Below, in pieces: positions 51,206-60,297 of a stretch of DNA of 64,000 nt. The DNA is taken from positions 1-64,000 of the forward strand of contig JBPJFY010000010.1 of assembly GCA_051208045.1 (NCBI GenBank). Direction: 5' to 3'. The notes below the pieces were generated by a model. The model searched no databases. It had not been told where the DNA came from and saw nothing but the letters and a program-made list of their open reading frames with translations. Numbering within the stretch: the stretch's first letter is position 1; each line of letters starts with the position of its first letter. The position numbers were made by a program, and so were the translations under genes. The DNA comes from LZORAL124-50-18 sp051208045 (GTDB lineage: Bacteria > Pseudomonadota > Gammaproteobacteria > Pseudomonadales > Oleiphilaceae).

Positions 51206-54034
51206 TTGACTTCACCGGTAACCTCCCGCTTTATTATTGGCATTGATCTGGGCACAACGCATTGTGCCGTCACCTTCATTGATCTGCAAAAAAAACCAAC
51301 CAAGCGGGAAGCCCCCCAGCTCTTCGAGATCGACCAACTTGTCGGGCCCGGAGAAATTGGCCGGCGGGCACTGTTGCCCAGTTTTGCTTTTCTAAATCAC
51401 GACAGCCAGGTGTCAGAAGCTGACTCTGCATTACCTTGGCACAGCGCTCTTCTTCAATCGTACGGGAATAACCGGGTCATAGTGGGTACATGGGCGCGCG
51501 AACTTGGTGCTCAAACGCAAGGCAGATTGGTACACAGCGCGAAAAGCTGGCTGTGTCACGAGCATGTGGATCGTGAAGATGCCATATTGCCCTGGACGGA
51601 GGACGTACCGGTCAGTGAAAAGATATCTCCCGTTGATGCCGTTTCTTTATATCTGGATCACATTAAACACGCCTGGAACTACCATCACCCGGACCACCCT
51701 TTGGAGCACCAGGAAGTCATTGTCACCATCCCGGCATCTTTTGATGATATGGCCAGAAACCTGACCTTGATTGCTACCAAAAAAGCCGGGGTCACTACGC
51801 CTCTTCTTTTAGAGGAGCCACAGGCGGTTTTTTATGACTGGCTTTTCCACCATCAGCAAAACGCCAATCACCTGCTAAAAGCTGCCAAACTGATTCTTGT
51901 GGTAGATGTGGGTGGGGGAACGACTGACTTCAGTTTGTTATCCGTGAACACTAATCAGAGTTCCATACCGGAGATTGTACGCATAGGTGTCGGCGATCAT
52001 CTTATGCTTGGGGGAGACAACATCGATCTGGCTTTGGCCCACATTGCTGAAAACCAACTTCTTTCTTCTGGGAAAAAGCTGCGCACATCTGCGTTGAGCC
52101 AATTGATTCAGCAAACGCGACTTGCCAAGGAAAAAATGCTGAGGGATGAAGGACTGGATAGTTACCCGGTAACGATTCTGGGAACCGGCTCAAAATTGAT
52201 TGGGGGTAAAACACAAACTCAGCTGCAGGCAATCGAGTTAAACACGCTGGTGTTTGATGGTTATTTCAAATCTGTCGGGTTGGGTGAGTTACCGGCAACT
52301 CGTAAGACGGCGATTGTCGAGTTTGGACTGCCCTACGCGGCTGACCCAAACATTGTAAAACATATCAGCGCATTTTTAGCAAAACATCAATCCATTTGTC
52401 GGGATGCATTAGGACAAAACGCCGAGAGTGCTGAGAATCAACCGATTGTGCCGGATACAGTGATCTTTAACGGCGGCGTGTTTAATTCTCAACGATTGCG
52501 AGATCACTTGTATGGTATTCTGAAAGGTTGGGGTCAAAATCCGGTTCAAATGCTCGATAACAACCGCCCTGACCTCAGTGTTGCCTATGGTGCGGCAATC
52601 TTTGGTTTAGCAAAAAAAGGGCAGTTTGCTCACATTGAAGGGGGCGCAGCTCGAAGCTACTTCCTGGTTATTGATGATGACAATACCCGGAAGGCTATTA
52701 GTATACTCTCCAAGGGAACACCTGAAGATACCTGGATTGAGGTGCCGAACCAACAGTTCGCCCTAAGGCTCGGTGAACCCGTGCAATTTCAACTGGCGTC
52801 TTCCACGGCGGATGAGCGTCATGTCCTGGGAAGCATCACGGAACTTACCTCGGAAATGCATGTGCTCCCCCCATTGGTGACCCAATTGACGAGGAGCATC
52901 GGCGACCAAACCTCCGTTGAGGGAACAAATTCCGAAATATCAGTTGAGCTCCAGGCCAAAATGAGTGGCATCGGATTATTTTCCCTGCGCTGTGTTTCAG
53001 GAGAAGGTCAAAGCTGGGATCTTGAGTTCTTAACGCGTCAGTCAGCGCGCAAAATCTCTGATAAAGAATCTTCGGCACCTGAGCTTCCTTCAGGATTTCC
53101 GTTGGCACAGGATAAAATCGCCCTTGTGTTCGGGCCGCAGTCAACGAAGCAAAATGTTAAAGAATTAAAGCTGCTCAGGCAGGACCTTGAAAAAATCCTT
53201 GGCAAACGGGAAAACTGGGAAACGCACCTTTCCCGGTGTGTATTTCAAGAGCTGCTTAAGGTGAAAAAGGGGCGCTTACACTCTGCCTATCATGAACGTC
53301 TGTGGTTTAATCTGGCAGGGTATACCCTGCGACCTGGCATCGGAACGGAGATTGACAGCTACTTGATTGAAGAATCCTGGCCGCTGTATCAACAGGGATT
53401 AAAATTCAAGGATGAGAACCAATCCTGGTCTGAATGGTGGATCTTCTGGCGACGGATTTCAGCGGGATTGACTGCTGATCACCAGACTGTAATCGCCAAA
53501 AGCATCCTTCAATACCTGAATCCAGCGGTTCTTCGTAGCAGGAAAACCATGACTGAACTCAAAGTGAAGTCGTATGAAGATATCGTTCAGCTTTTTGCAT
53601 CTCTGGAAAACTTATCACAGGAGGACAAAAAGACTGGCGGGCAGCACATTCTCTCCAGATTAAAAAACAATCGCAAAGAGCCTCTGGTCTCCTGGTGGGC
53701 ATTGGGCAGGATTGGAGCGAGACTCCCCTTCTATGCACCCGCAAATAAAGTCGTCCCCACTGAGCTGGTCTCGCCCTGGATACGTTTAGCGCTCGCACAA
53801 GACTGGAAAAAGGAGCCAGGCAGCGCTTTTTCAGCCTGCATGATGGCGCGCAAAACGGAAAACCGGGTGCTTGATATTGATGATGATTTGCGAGCCGCTG
53901 TCATATCCAAGCTTGTGGAGTCCAAATTGCCGGAAAGCTGGCAAACGATGGTGCACACCAAGACCGACCTGGATGAAAAAGAAAGTAAACGTGTTTTTGG
54001 TGAATCATTACCGAGTGGATTGAAATTAATCTGA
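51206..54034 (+). CDS. Atypical Hsp70 family protein with C-terminal DUF3731 extension (942 aa)
   Basis: This is a second Hsp70-type ATPase. GIDLGTTHCAVTF near the N-terminus, VVDVGGGTTDFSLL and VIFNGGVFNSQRL are intact. The TTG start at 51206, 9 bases after AGGAG, is the only suitable one, because the phosphate-1 motif begins within 13 codons and no ATG precedes it. After about residue 600 it carries a helical extension of more than 300 residues (DUF3731: KGRLHSAYHERLWFNLAGYTLRPG and ISWWALGRIGARLPFYAP-like repeats) that is absent from DnaK. It lies 104 bases downstream of the first Hsp70, so the two ATPases probably work together. Confidence 0.9.
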   Translation: MTSPVTSRFIIGIDLGTTHCAVTFIDLQKKPTKREAPQLFEIDQLVGPGEIGRRALLPSFAFLNHDSQVSEADSALPWHSALLQSYGNNRVIVGTWARELGAQTQGRLVHSAKSWLCHEHVDREDAILPWTEDVPVSEKISPVDAVSLYLDHIKHAWNYHHPDHPLEHQEVIVTIPASFDDMARNLTLIATKKAGVTTPLLLEEPQAVFYDWLFHHQQNANHLLKAAKLILVVDVGGGTTDFSLLSVNTNQSSIPEIVRIGVGDHLMLGGDNIDLALAHIAENQLLSSGKKLRTSALSQLIQQTRLAKEKMLRDEGLDSYPVTILGTGSKLIGGKTQTQLQAIELNTLVFDGYFKSVGLGELPATRKTAIVEFGLPYAADPNIVKHISAFLAKHQSICRDALGQNAESAENQPIVPDTVIFNGGVFNSQRLRDHLYGILKGWGQNPVQMLDNNRPDLSVAYGAAIFGLAKKGQFAHIEGGAARSYFLVIDDDNTRKAISILSKGTPEDTWIEVPNQQFALRLGEPVQFQLASSTADERHVLGSITELTSEMHVLPPLVTQLTRSIGDQTSVEGTNSEISVELQAKMSGIGLFSLRCVSGEGQSWDLEFLTRQSARKISDKESSAPELPSGFPLAQDKIALVFGPQSTKQNVKELKLLRQDLEKILGKRENWETHLSRCVFQELLKVKKGRLHSAYHERLWFNLAGYTLRPGIGTEIDSYLIEESWPLYQQGLKFKDENQSWSEWWIFWRRISAGLTADHQTVIAKSILQYLNPAVLRSRKTMTELKVKSYEDIVQLFASLENLSQEDKKTGGQHILSRLKNNRKEPLVSWWALGRIGARLPFYAPANKVVPTELVSPWIRLALAQDWKKEPGSAFSACMMARKTENRVLDIDDDLRAAVISKLVESKLPESWQTMVHTKTDLDEKESKRVFGESLPSGLKLI

Positions 54035-54105
54035 GGGAAAACAGTCGCAAAGAGCGCAATGTTGCTGAACAGTATTCTATTTTCAATTCAGCCAAGGCTT
54101 TTCTC

Positions 54106-54399
54106 ATGCGCATGTTCCACCTGTTTCGCCAACTGGAAGTCCCTCCCCCAAATTTAAACCCGGTCAGCTTTGAAACAATGCTGCTTCACTGTGCGGAATT
54201 TGAGCGCTGGTATGCCGAAAATGCGGGGGAATGTCACTCAGGTGATGGGTGCAAGCCGACGTATTACCGAACCTTTCTGAATGGCGAGTATGGGCTGGTG
54301 GCGCGAGTCCAACGCAATTATTATTTGTTCATGCCTCAAACGTCTCACGAAACGGATGAATTGGCAGAAAAAACGCCGTTGCCATGCGCAATTTCATGA
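54106..54399 (+). CDS. Hypothetical small protein, 97 aa
   Basis: This is a small protein with a helical N-terminus (MLLHCAEFERWYAENAGECHSGDGCKPTYYRTFLNGEYG). Three cysteines lie within it, two as ECHSGDGC. No family is recognised. It is 71 bases downstream of the second Hsp70 on the same strand and may be part of that transcript. Confidence 0.5.
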   Translation: MRMFHLFRQLEVPPPNLNPVSFETMLLHCAEFERWYAENAGECHSGDGCKPTYYRTFLNGEYGLVARVQRNYYLFMPQTSHETDELAEKTPLPCAIS

Positions 54400-54535
54400 A
54401 AGGCTGATGATTTTTTGATTCGTATCAAAGCGCTTGTATAATGCGCGTTCGAAAATTAAAACCGGTTACCCCACTACCAGATTGCCATGTTTGGTTCTAC
54501 ACTGGTATTTAGGTATATGCAATTTGAAGTAGAAG

Positions 54536-54931
54536 ATGGACGAAATCTTAACACCCCCGAGTATTGTCGCTAATTTACATACGCGCATTAAAGTAAAACG
54601 CGGCTTTTTTTCTTCCGACTGGGTAGACGTGAAAATCTATGAATTCACGCCACAGCACTGCATCATCAAAACGGACGAAATTTACAACGTAGGGGCGTCG
54701 ATGATTATGTCGATGCGCTTCAAACTGGACATGAACGAAATTGTCATTGAGGAACTCACTGGCACAGTTTTGAAAAAGCGGAAAGATTGCAGCTGTTTTC
54801 ACTACTTCGTTGAATTCGCCGGCATGAATGACAAAACCACGCTGGAAGCCAATAAAATTAAGCAGATTGACTCGATCATCCGTAAGAAAAAAGCGCTGAA
54901 TTCGAAAATTAATAATGTAGCACGTCAGTAG
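54536..54931 (+). CDS. PilZ-like small protein, paralogue of the gene at 59775
   Basis: This 131-residue beta-rich protein resembles PilZ-type domains, with VKRGFFSSDWVDVKIYEF at the start of a barrel and VIEELTGTVLKKRKDCSCFHYFVEF later. It aligns with the protein at 59775-60176 over IKVKRGFFSSDWVDV against LRVKKSMFSSAWLEV and NEIVIEEL against GEIVIEDL. The RxxxR c-di-GMP motif is not clearly present here, so ligand binding is doubtful. It is monocistronic. Confidence 0.65.
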   Translation: MDEILTPPSIVANLHTRIKVKRGFFSSDWVDVKIYEFTPQHCIIKTDEIYNVGASMIMSMRFKLDMNEIVIEELTGTVLKKRKDCSCFHYFVEFAGMNDKTTLEANKIKQIDSIIRKKKALNSKINNVARQ

Positions 54932-55003
54932 CACTGAAAAACTTTCACGTTTGACCTCGTAAGGCAGAATGACTAACTAGAAAGCACTTTGGAGACCGAC
55001 CTG

Positions 55004-55666
55004 ATGGCAAAAAAAAACAGACTGGGTATTGATAAAATTATCTCCCGCGTAAACAAAGAGTTTGAAAAAACCAGCAAGCAGATTGACAAGCTGATGAATG
55101 ATGCAACACAACAGCTCGATACGCTTCAAAATCAAATTCATGAACCCATCAAAAAACTGCTCGACGATGCAGAAAAAATTAGAGAGCGGGAACTGAAGCG
55201 CTTTCAGGATGAATTTGACAAGCGCGTGAAAGAAATTTCGGATTTGCAGCATTCCATACTGCAGAAAGTTGGGCTGTCAAAAGGCAGCGAGTCTGGTGCG
55301 CCATCAACGAAATCAGCTGACGCCACTCCTGCTCCCGCTAAGAAAGCACCTGCAGCGAAGAAAGTGGCACCTGCAAAGAAACCTGCCGCTAAAAAGCCTG
55401 CAGCCAAAAAAGCTGCTGCGCCGAAAAAAGCAACTGCAAAAGCACCGGCCACGAAGACACCTGTAAAGAAAGCAGTCAATGACGCCGACCTGACTAAACT
55501 GAGTGGTGTTGGCCCTGCGACTGCCAAACAGATGAAAGCGGCAGGGATCAATTCATTGAAGCAGGTAGCCAATCCAAACGCCGCTGACAAAGAACTGATC
55601 GCCCAGTTCTCCAAAGTCAAAGGCAGTGATGGTTGGCAGGCAGAGGCCAAATCATTACTCGGATAG
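55004..55666 (+). CDS. Phasin-like coiled coil / histone H1-like / helix-hairpin-helix protein
   Basis: This is a three-part protein of 220 residues. The N-terminal 85 or so residues are a charged coiled coil (KIISRVNKEFEKTSKQIDKLMN). The middle (about 98-155) is a Lys/Ala/Pro-rich tract with AAKKPAAKK repeats, like eukaryotic histone H1 tails and bacterial nucleoid proteins such as AlgP. The C-terminus has a helix-hairpin-helix motif (LTKLSGVGPATAKQMKAAGI), which normally binds DNA backbone. The combination suggests a link between DNA and granules or a nucleoid-associated protein. ATG 55004 with GGAG upstream was chosen over the upstream start at 54989. A strong terminator follows. Confidence 0.72.
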   Translation: MAKKNRLGIDKIISRVNKEFEKTSKQIDKLMNDATQQLDTLQNQIHEPIKKLLDDAEKIRERELKRFQDEFDKRVKEISDLQHSILQKVGLSKGSESGAPSTKSADATPAPAKKAPAAKKVAPAKKPAAKKPAAKKAAAPKKATAKAPATKTPVKKAVNDADLTKLSGVGPATAKQMKAAGINSLKQVANPNAADKELIAQFSKVKGSDGWQAEAKSLLG

Positions 55667-55708
55667 GTTTCGAAAGCTTACTCGACATTGGATAAACTTC
55701 TACCACAG

Positions 55709-55740
55709 AAAACCAGTAGCACTGACTACTGGTTTTTTTT
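55709..55740 (+). terminator. Rho-independent terminator
   Basis: AAAACCAGTAG (55709-55719) pairs with CTACTGGTTTT (55726-55736) around a 6-base loop, ending in a T-run. It terminates the HhH protein gene. Confidence 0.9.
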
Positions 55741-56103
55741 GCCCCAACAGCCCCTTCCTGCCAACCTCTAATGACTACCAAGTCACATTTCAGAAATTGT
55801 TACGCCAATTTTACATGTTTCATTGTGTAATCATTGGCTGAGTTAGGCTGACACGTCTACGCTTGTTTTGGTTCAGAAAGTCCCAAAAACGAGCGGATAA
55901 GCAACAAAAGACAAGCTTTGTTTTACCTAATGTAACTGAGCGGACTTTCTCGGTGGGTGATTTAACAATTGTGTTGCATTATCTCTGTATATTCCTACAT
56001 CAAACGCAATTGCATCTGGTTAGATGATAACCGAAAATGATCCCAACAAATGGAAAGACCTTAATTACAAAACAGGGATATTATTCACACCGGGATAAAA
56101 ACT
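55741..56103. other. Gene-free region upstream of the GGDEF/EAL gene
   Basis: No gene is seen. A short hairpin, GGTTA-GATGA-TAACC (56018-56032), lies 70 bases upstream of the GGDEF/EAL start. I checked for a GEMM-type c-di-GMP riboswitch and saw none of its conserved sequence. Confidence 0.35.
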
Positions 56104-58020
56104 ATGTTCAGATGGTTTTCGGGACTTGGTCAAATTCAAAAGCTTGTATTCGTGGGAGCGATGTCCGTTGCGCTCGTGCTCACGAGCCACTCTCTTTTTC
56201 ACTTTGAATCTCATCTCCTATTATTTATTTCCGGCGCTTTTTTCGCCATGCTATTAGGCACCCTCTCCCTTTTGCTGGTGAACGCAAATAAAAAGCTTAA
56301 AAGCAACTTAGTCAACCAAAAAATTACCGAGCAAGCCCTGTCAAAGCTTTCGAATGCGGTTACCAATAGTGGCGCGAGCATTCTAATCACGGGAAGCAAC
56401 GGTACAATTGAGTTTGTTAACAGCAAGTTTGAAATGATTACTGGTTGGAAGTCCCGAGAAGTTCTGGGGCAGACGATCGATATGTTGACGTCGGAAGACT
56501 GCCAGGCCGCTGAGCTTGCCAACATGCAATCCACAAATCTTTGCCTGAAAGACAATTTTAAGGGTGAAGTTTTCTGCAAGAAAAAGTCCGGTGAAGGTTT
56601 TTGGAGTGCGATCACGGTTACAACGGTGAGAGACTCCGAGGGGAATATCACAAATTATGTCGTATCCGGCATTGACGTCTCCGAACTCAAAGAAGCCAAC
56701 CAAAAGATGGAAAAGCTGGCCCTGTTTGATTCACTCACAGGACTGGCAAATCGACGACTTTTCCAGGATCGGCTGGAACAGTCCATAAAAAATGCGAAAC
56801 GGCATGGTAAGTCTGTTGCTCTGCTGTTTTTGGATCTGGATCAGTTCAAACGCATCAATGACACGCTCGGTCACGATGCTGGTGACCTGCTCTTGCTTAC
56901 TGTGGCAAAACGCCTTCAGTCCTGCGTGCGATCACAAGATACGGTGGCGCGTCTCGGCGGGGATGAGTTTACGATTCTACTGAACGACATCTCAGACTCC
57001 GGCGACGTGACAACGGTGGCTAAGAACATCCTGACCACGCTGAAAGAGCCGATCAAACTGTCACAGCAAGAAGTGATCGTATCCACCAGCATTGGCATCA
57101 CGTTGTCACCCGAAGATAGCGCCAACACAGAAACGCTGATGAAAAATGCGGACCTGGCGTTGTACAAGGCAAAGGAACGTGGTCGGGACGGCTATTATTT
57201 CTTCACTGAAGAGCTCAATATTAAGGCATTAAACCAGTTAACTGTGGAGCAGGAGCTTCGCCACGCCCTGCAATTTAATGAGTTTTCTCTTTTGTTCCAG
57301 CCACAGGTTCACATGCGTTCCGGCGAAGTACAGAGCGTTGAAGCGCTGATTCGTTGGAACCACCCGATTCACGGCAATGTGAGCCCGGAGAAATTCATCG
57401 AAGTGGCTGAAGAAACGGGATTGATTGTGCCCATCGGTAATTGGGTGTTGAAGAACGCCTGTGTCCAGATAAAGCTTCTTCAGGAACTCACAGGCTACCC
57501 CGTGCGTGTGGCTGTCAACCTCTCCGCCAGACAGTTCAAAGACCCCCGTCTTGAGTGGATTATCAAAGACGCGCTGGAAGCCTCCGGGTTATCCGCCGAA
57601 CATTTGGAACTGGAAGTTACCGAGTGTATGTTGATGGACGATATTGAATCCGTGATAAAACGACTTAATCTCATTAAGTCTACCGGCGTTTCCATCACCA
57701 TTGATGACTTTGGGTCGGGCTATTCTTCCCTCAGGTACCTAAAACGCCTGCCCGTCGACAAGCTGAAAGTTGATAGAGCATTTGTTAAAGAAATCCCCGA
57801 AGATCTGAATGATATGGAAATAACTGCCGCCGTCATCGCGATAGCACATAAAATGAACCTGAAGGTCATTGCCGAAGGTGTAGAAAACATTGATCAGCGT
57901 GATTTTCTGGTGATCAACAAGTGTGATTTTGCGCAAGGGTACTATTTCTGCAAACCGAAATCTTTTGAGCAATTGTATCAATATTTTTTACCAGCAACGT
58001 CATTGAAATCAGCATCTTAA
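56104..58020 (+). CDS. PAS-GGDEF-EAL bifunctional c-di-GMP protein
   Basis: This is a 638-residue inner-membrane protein. Two N-terminal hydrophobic helices (about 13-30 and 36-60) are followed by a PAS domain (about 80-195), a GGDEF domain and an EAL domain. The cyclase motif is intact (GGDEF at 285-289), with an inhibitory I-site RxxD at 276-279. The phosphodiesterase motif EALIRW (413-418) and downstream DDFGSGYSSL and EGVEN blocks are also intact. It may therefore both make and break c-di-GMP, controlled by the PAS ligand. It is monocistronic, preceded by a 363-base gene-free region. Confidence 0.92.
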   Translation: MFRWFSGLGQIQKLVFVGAMSVALVLTSHSLFHFESHLLLFISGAFFAMLLGTLSLLLVNANKKLKSNLVNQKITEQALSKLSNAVTNSGASILITGSNGTIEFVNSKFEMITGWKSREVLGQTIDMLTSEDCQAAELANMQSTNLCLKDNFKGEVFCKKKSGEGFWSAITVTTVRDSEGNITNYVVSGIDVSELKEANQKMEKLALFDSLTGLANRRLFQDRLEQSIKNAKRHGKSVALLFLDLDQFKRINDTLGHDAGDLLLLTVAKRLQSCVRSQDTVARLGGDEFTILLNDISDSGDVTTVAKNILTTLKEPIKLSQQEVIVSTSIGITLSPEDSANTETLMKNADLALYKAKERGRDGYYFFTEELNIKALNQLTVEQELRHALQFNEFSLLFQPQVHMRSGEVQSVEALIRWNHPIHGNVSPEKFIEVAEETGLIVPIGNWVLKNACVQIKLLQELTGYPVRVAVNLSARQFKDPRLEWIIKDALEASGLSAEHLELEVTECMLMDDIESVIKRLNLIKSTGVSITIDDFGSGYSSLRYLKRLPVDKLKVDRAFVKEIPEDLNDMEITAAVIAIAHKMNLKVIAEGVENIDQRDFLVINKCDFAQGYYFCKPKSFEQLYQYFLPATSLKSAS

Positions 58021-58145
58021 CAAATCTGACGGGTTTGTCGTTTTGTGAACTATACCCTCAAATTACACTAACTACGTCCTGTTACATTTCCTCACTTGCG
58101 ATATAATTTACATTACAAATGGATCTACAGTGAGGATATAGGATT

Positions 58146-58772
58146 ATGTTTTACCTCGTATTTTTCACGCAGCTGCTACTGATTACGTTAACAACTTTCC
58201 TCGTTGTCAGGTTGCTGTCGCTGTTCAAAAGCAATACGTTTGCCGCAGACAATGTAAACGCAACGGCCATGCTGAAAAAATCAGCCGTTGAGTTCAGCTC
58301 TCTCACTGACGCGTTAAACTCGAAACGACAGTCTGCGAAGACGAGTAATCTGGACGCACGGATAAAAAGTCTGACGCAAGCCCAGATTTTCTCATCGGCT
58401 CAGCTGTTGTCAGTTCGACAGAATGGGCTGATTAAATCTGATACACATTTAAACGACGAAGATAACTGGCTGGTAAAAGCCATTGTTTGTTATCTGATTG
58501 GTGCATCTACACAAATAGCTCGTCATTTTGAGTGTGCCGATTTGGATATTGACGACATCATCATGTTCGTCCTGACAAAGAATCTGAAACTGAGCTACGA
58601 GTCTGCGGAAATGTACATCAGAAATGACTTTTTGACAGACGCCAAAGAAACATACAAACAAGCGCTGTTTGTCGCAGGGAAACAAGCGGCGTCTCAATGG
58701 TTAAACGAAAAGAAAGTCGACGAGAGTCAACGGTTATTTCATTCCGTTAATGAGTGGGGGCTGATCGCCTGA
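58146..58772 (+). CDS. Hypothetical membrane-anchored protein, 208 aa
   Basis: This protein has one N-terminal transmembrane helix (about 4-26, LVFFTQLLLITLTTFLVVRLLSLF), then a cytoplasmic helical domain with LVKAIVCYLIGASTQIARHFECADLDIDDIIMFVLTKNL. No family is recognised. It is 125 bases downstream of the GGDEF/EAL gene on the same strand and might be an effector of that signal, but no motif supports this. Confidence 0.55.
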   Translation: MFYLVFFTQLLLITLTTFLVVRLLSLFKSNTFAADNVNATAMLKKSAVEFSSLTDALNSKRQSAKTSNLDARIKSLTQAQIFSSAQLLSVRQNGLIKSDTHLNDEDNWLVKAIVCYLIGASTQIARHFECADLDIDDIIMFVLTKNLKLSYESAEMYIRNDFLTDAKETYKQALFVAGKQAASQWLNEKKVDESQRLFHSVNEWGLIA

Positions 58773-58862
58773 TACCTGCCTGCTAACCGTGGAGCGTGAC
58801 TCGATATTTGGTACTCAACTGACCTTGTGCACTGCTGACCGAGTACGTTTTGACTAAGCACG

Positions 58863-59168
58863 TTATTGGCTCAGCACGCTCCAATCCTGCCCTAACGCGA
58901 CAATTTCTGCATTGAGTGGTTGCATCTGGTTGTCCAACCTGACACCGGAAATGTTAGGCTTGGTCCAATCGCCCTCTTCGTTTCTTTCCATTGAATCCAG
59001 GTCAACAGACTTCACCTGAAATGCGGCATCGTCAAGCGATACTTTGGATCGGTGAGAAATCCCGTACACAAAACGGCAATAATCCAGTTTGAGCTGATAA
59101 AGCTCCCTTTCCGCTTTGTTAATTTTTCGGATAAGCGCGGTTTTAAGGTGTTCCCCGTAATCAACCAT
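58863..59168 (-). CDS. Hypothetical protein, 101 aa
   Basis: This is a small soluble protein (MVDYGEHLKTALIRKINKAERELYQLKLDYCRFVYGISHRS) with a helical N-terminus and an extended C-terminus. There is no recognised family. The start is ATG 59168, 8 bases after GGAG; the upstream ATG at 59177 is too close to it (3 bases). It lies downstream of the 155-residue gene on the same strand, 80 bases away. Confidence 0.5.
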   Translation of the reverse strand: MVDYGEHLKTALIRKINKAERELYQLKLDYCRFVYGISHRSKVSLDDAAFQVKSVDLDSMERNEEGDWTKPNISGVRLDNQMQPLNAEIVALGQDWSVLSQ

Positions 59169-59248
59169 GACATTCACTCCTTTCGTACACAGTTGCTTGT
59201 TTTTGTTGTAACCGTGTTTATATCATGCGCACATTTAGTTGGGCAAAT

Positions 59249-59716
59249 TCAATGTACAGATTGGATTGGAATGCTTATCTGGTAGTTGCTGCCAGCGTTC
59301 CTGAAATTCATACTCATGAGCCATTCCATCGTAGAGTCAATAGTACACACAGGCAGCACGAAGCTTGTTGAAAAGTTCAGCTCATTCACTTGGGTCAGTG
59401 GGAACGTAAACACCCCCATAAACATATCTCGACCAGTCAACTCAATAGTTGCAGGAAGCACCGGTGTGGACTCTGAAGGGAGTTGTATTGTAACGATTAC
59501 ACCCCTTTCATGAGAGGCCTGCTGAGGGTGCCAAGTTATACGGGTCGTACCAACGTCAGTAAATTGGTGGGAGCATTCATTTGATTCAGAAGTGCAAATG
59601 TGCACTTCTTCGACGGTGTGTTCTTCACTACCAAAAAGCGTGACGACAGTAAATACAGAGCCCACACTTAAAAACAAAAGCGTTGATAGTAAAAAGGATA
59701 AATACTTAGACTTCAA
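59249..59716 (-). CDS. Hypothetical membrane-anchored/exported protein, 155 aa
   Basis: This protein has an N-terminal hydrophobic segment (about 5-28, LSFLLSTLLFLSVGSVFTVVTLF) that is probably an uncleaved anchor, then a strand-rich periplasmic domain with three cysteines (EEVHICTSESNEC and VLPVCTIDS). It might be an Ig-like or FixH-like small domain; FixH was considered but is not convincing. No family is assigned. It is on the same strand as the PilZ-like gene 58 bases upstream. Confidence 0.5.
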   Translation of the reverse strand: MKSKYLSFLLSTLLFLSVGSVFTVVTLFGSEEHTVEEVHICTSESNECSHQFTDVGTTRITWHPQQASHERGVIVTIQLPSESTPVLPATIELTGRDMFMGVFTFPLTQVNELNFSTSFVLPVCTIDSTMEWLMSMNFRNAGSNYQISIPIQSVH

Positions 59717-59774
59717 ACTAAGAGACCATCGATTGAGAGGATGGTCATCATATCAAATTCACCAGAAAAAATGA

Positions 59775-60176
59775 TCAACGATTTAATTTTTCCACCAATT
59801 CGGCATGCTTCGCTAAAATTTGTTCAATTTTTTCCAGGTGTGATTGTGTTTCCGGTTTTTTGAATGTCTTTGTGTCTGTATCAAACTCGAGGCCATAAGT
59901 ATTCAACCCATTTTTCGCACTCTTATGTCGTATGACAGCAATCAAGTCTTCAATGACTATTTCCCCGACTTCAAGATCAAGTTTGAGTGATATATTGATT
60001 TTATCACCCATATCGAGCTCGTGAATGGTGATTACGCCCATGCCAAGCTGGTTGTAGTCAAATGGCCTGACTTCCAGCCATGCGCTTGAAAACATTGACT
60101 TTTTAACGCGTAATTTCGCTTCCAGATTTAGCCACGGTAAACGTTTTCGTCTTCTTCTTTCGTGCCCATCAGCCAT
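59775..60176 (-). CDS. PilZ-like domain protein, paralogue of the gene at 54536
   Basis: This is a 133-residue protein with an Arg-rich N-terminus (MADGHERRRRKRLPW) that can supply the RxxxR motif of PilZ c-di-GMP-binding domains, followed by a beta-barrel-like body and a C-terminal helix (HLEKIEQILAKHAELVEKL). It is homologous to the 54536 gene. ATG 60176 gives the Arg-rich start; the ORF extends to 60221. It may bind c-di-GMP, in contrast to its paralogue, which lacks the Arg cluster. The tRNA-Leu gene lies upstream. Confidence 0.68.
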   Translation of the reverse strand: MADGHERRRRKRLPWLNLEAKLRVKKSMFSSAWLEVRPFDYNQLGMGVITIHELDMGDKINISLKLDLEVGEIVIEDLIAVIRHKSAKNGLNTYGLEFDTDTKTFKKPETQSHLEKIEQILAKHAELVEKLNR

Positions 60177-60297
60177 GGAGCCAGATCCTCTATTCGAAAT
60201 ATAGGTAGAAATGTTACTCAATAGCTTTCAGTGTAGATCAATTCGTTGAAAGGTGAGTAAGCAATTTGGAATTCGAGTGTCGGATCACAGAAAGAGA

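Noticed and set aside
55741..56103. c-di-GMP riboswitch upstream of the GGDEF/EAL gene.
   Set aside because: None of the conserved GEMM core sequences are visible; only a small hairpin is present.
59249..59716. FixH-like or cytochrome-oxidase accessory protein.
   Set aside because: The size and N-terminal anchor fit, but the conserved FixH residues are not evident and no ccoNOPQ genes are nearby.
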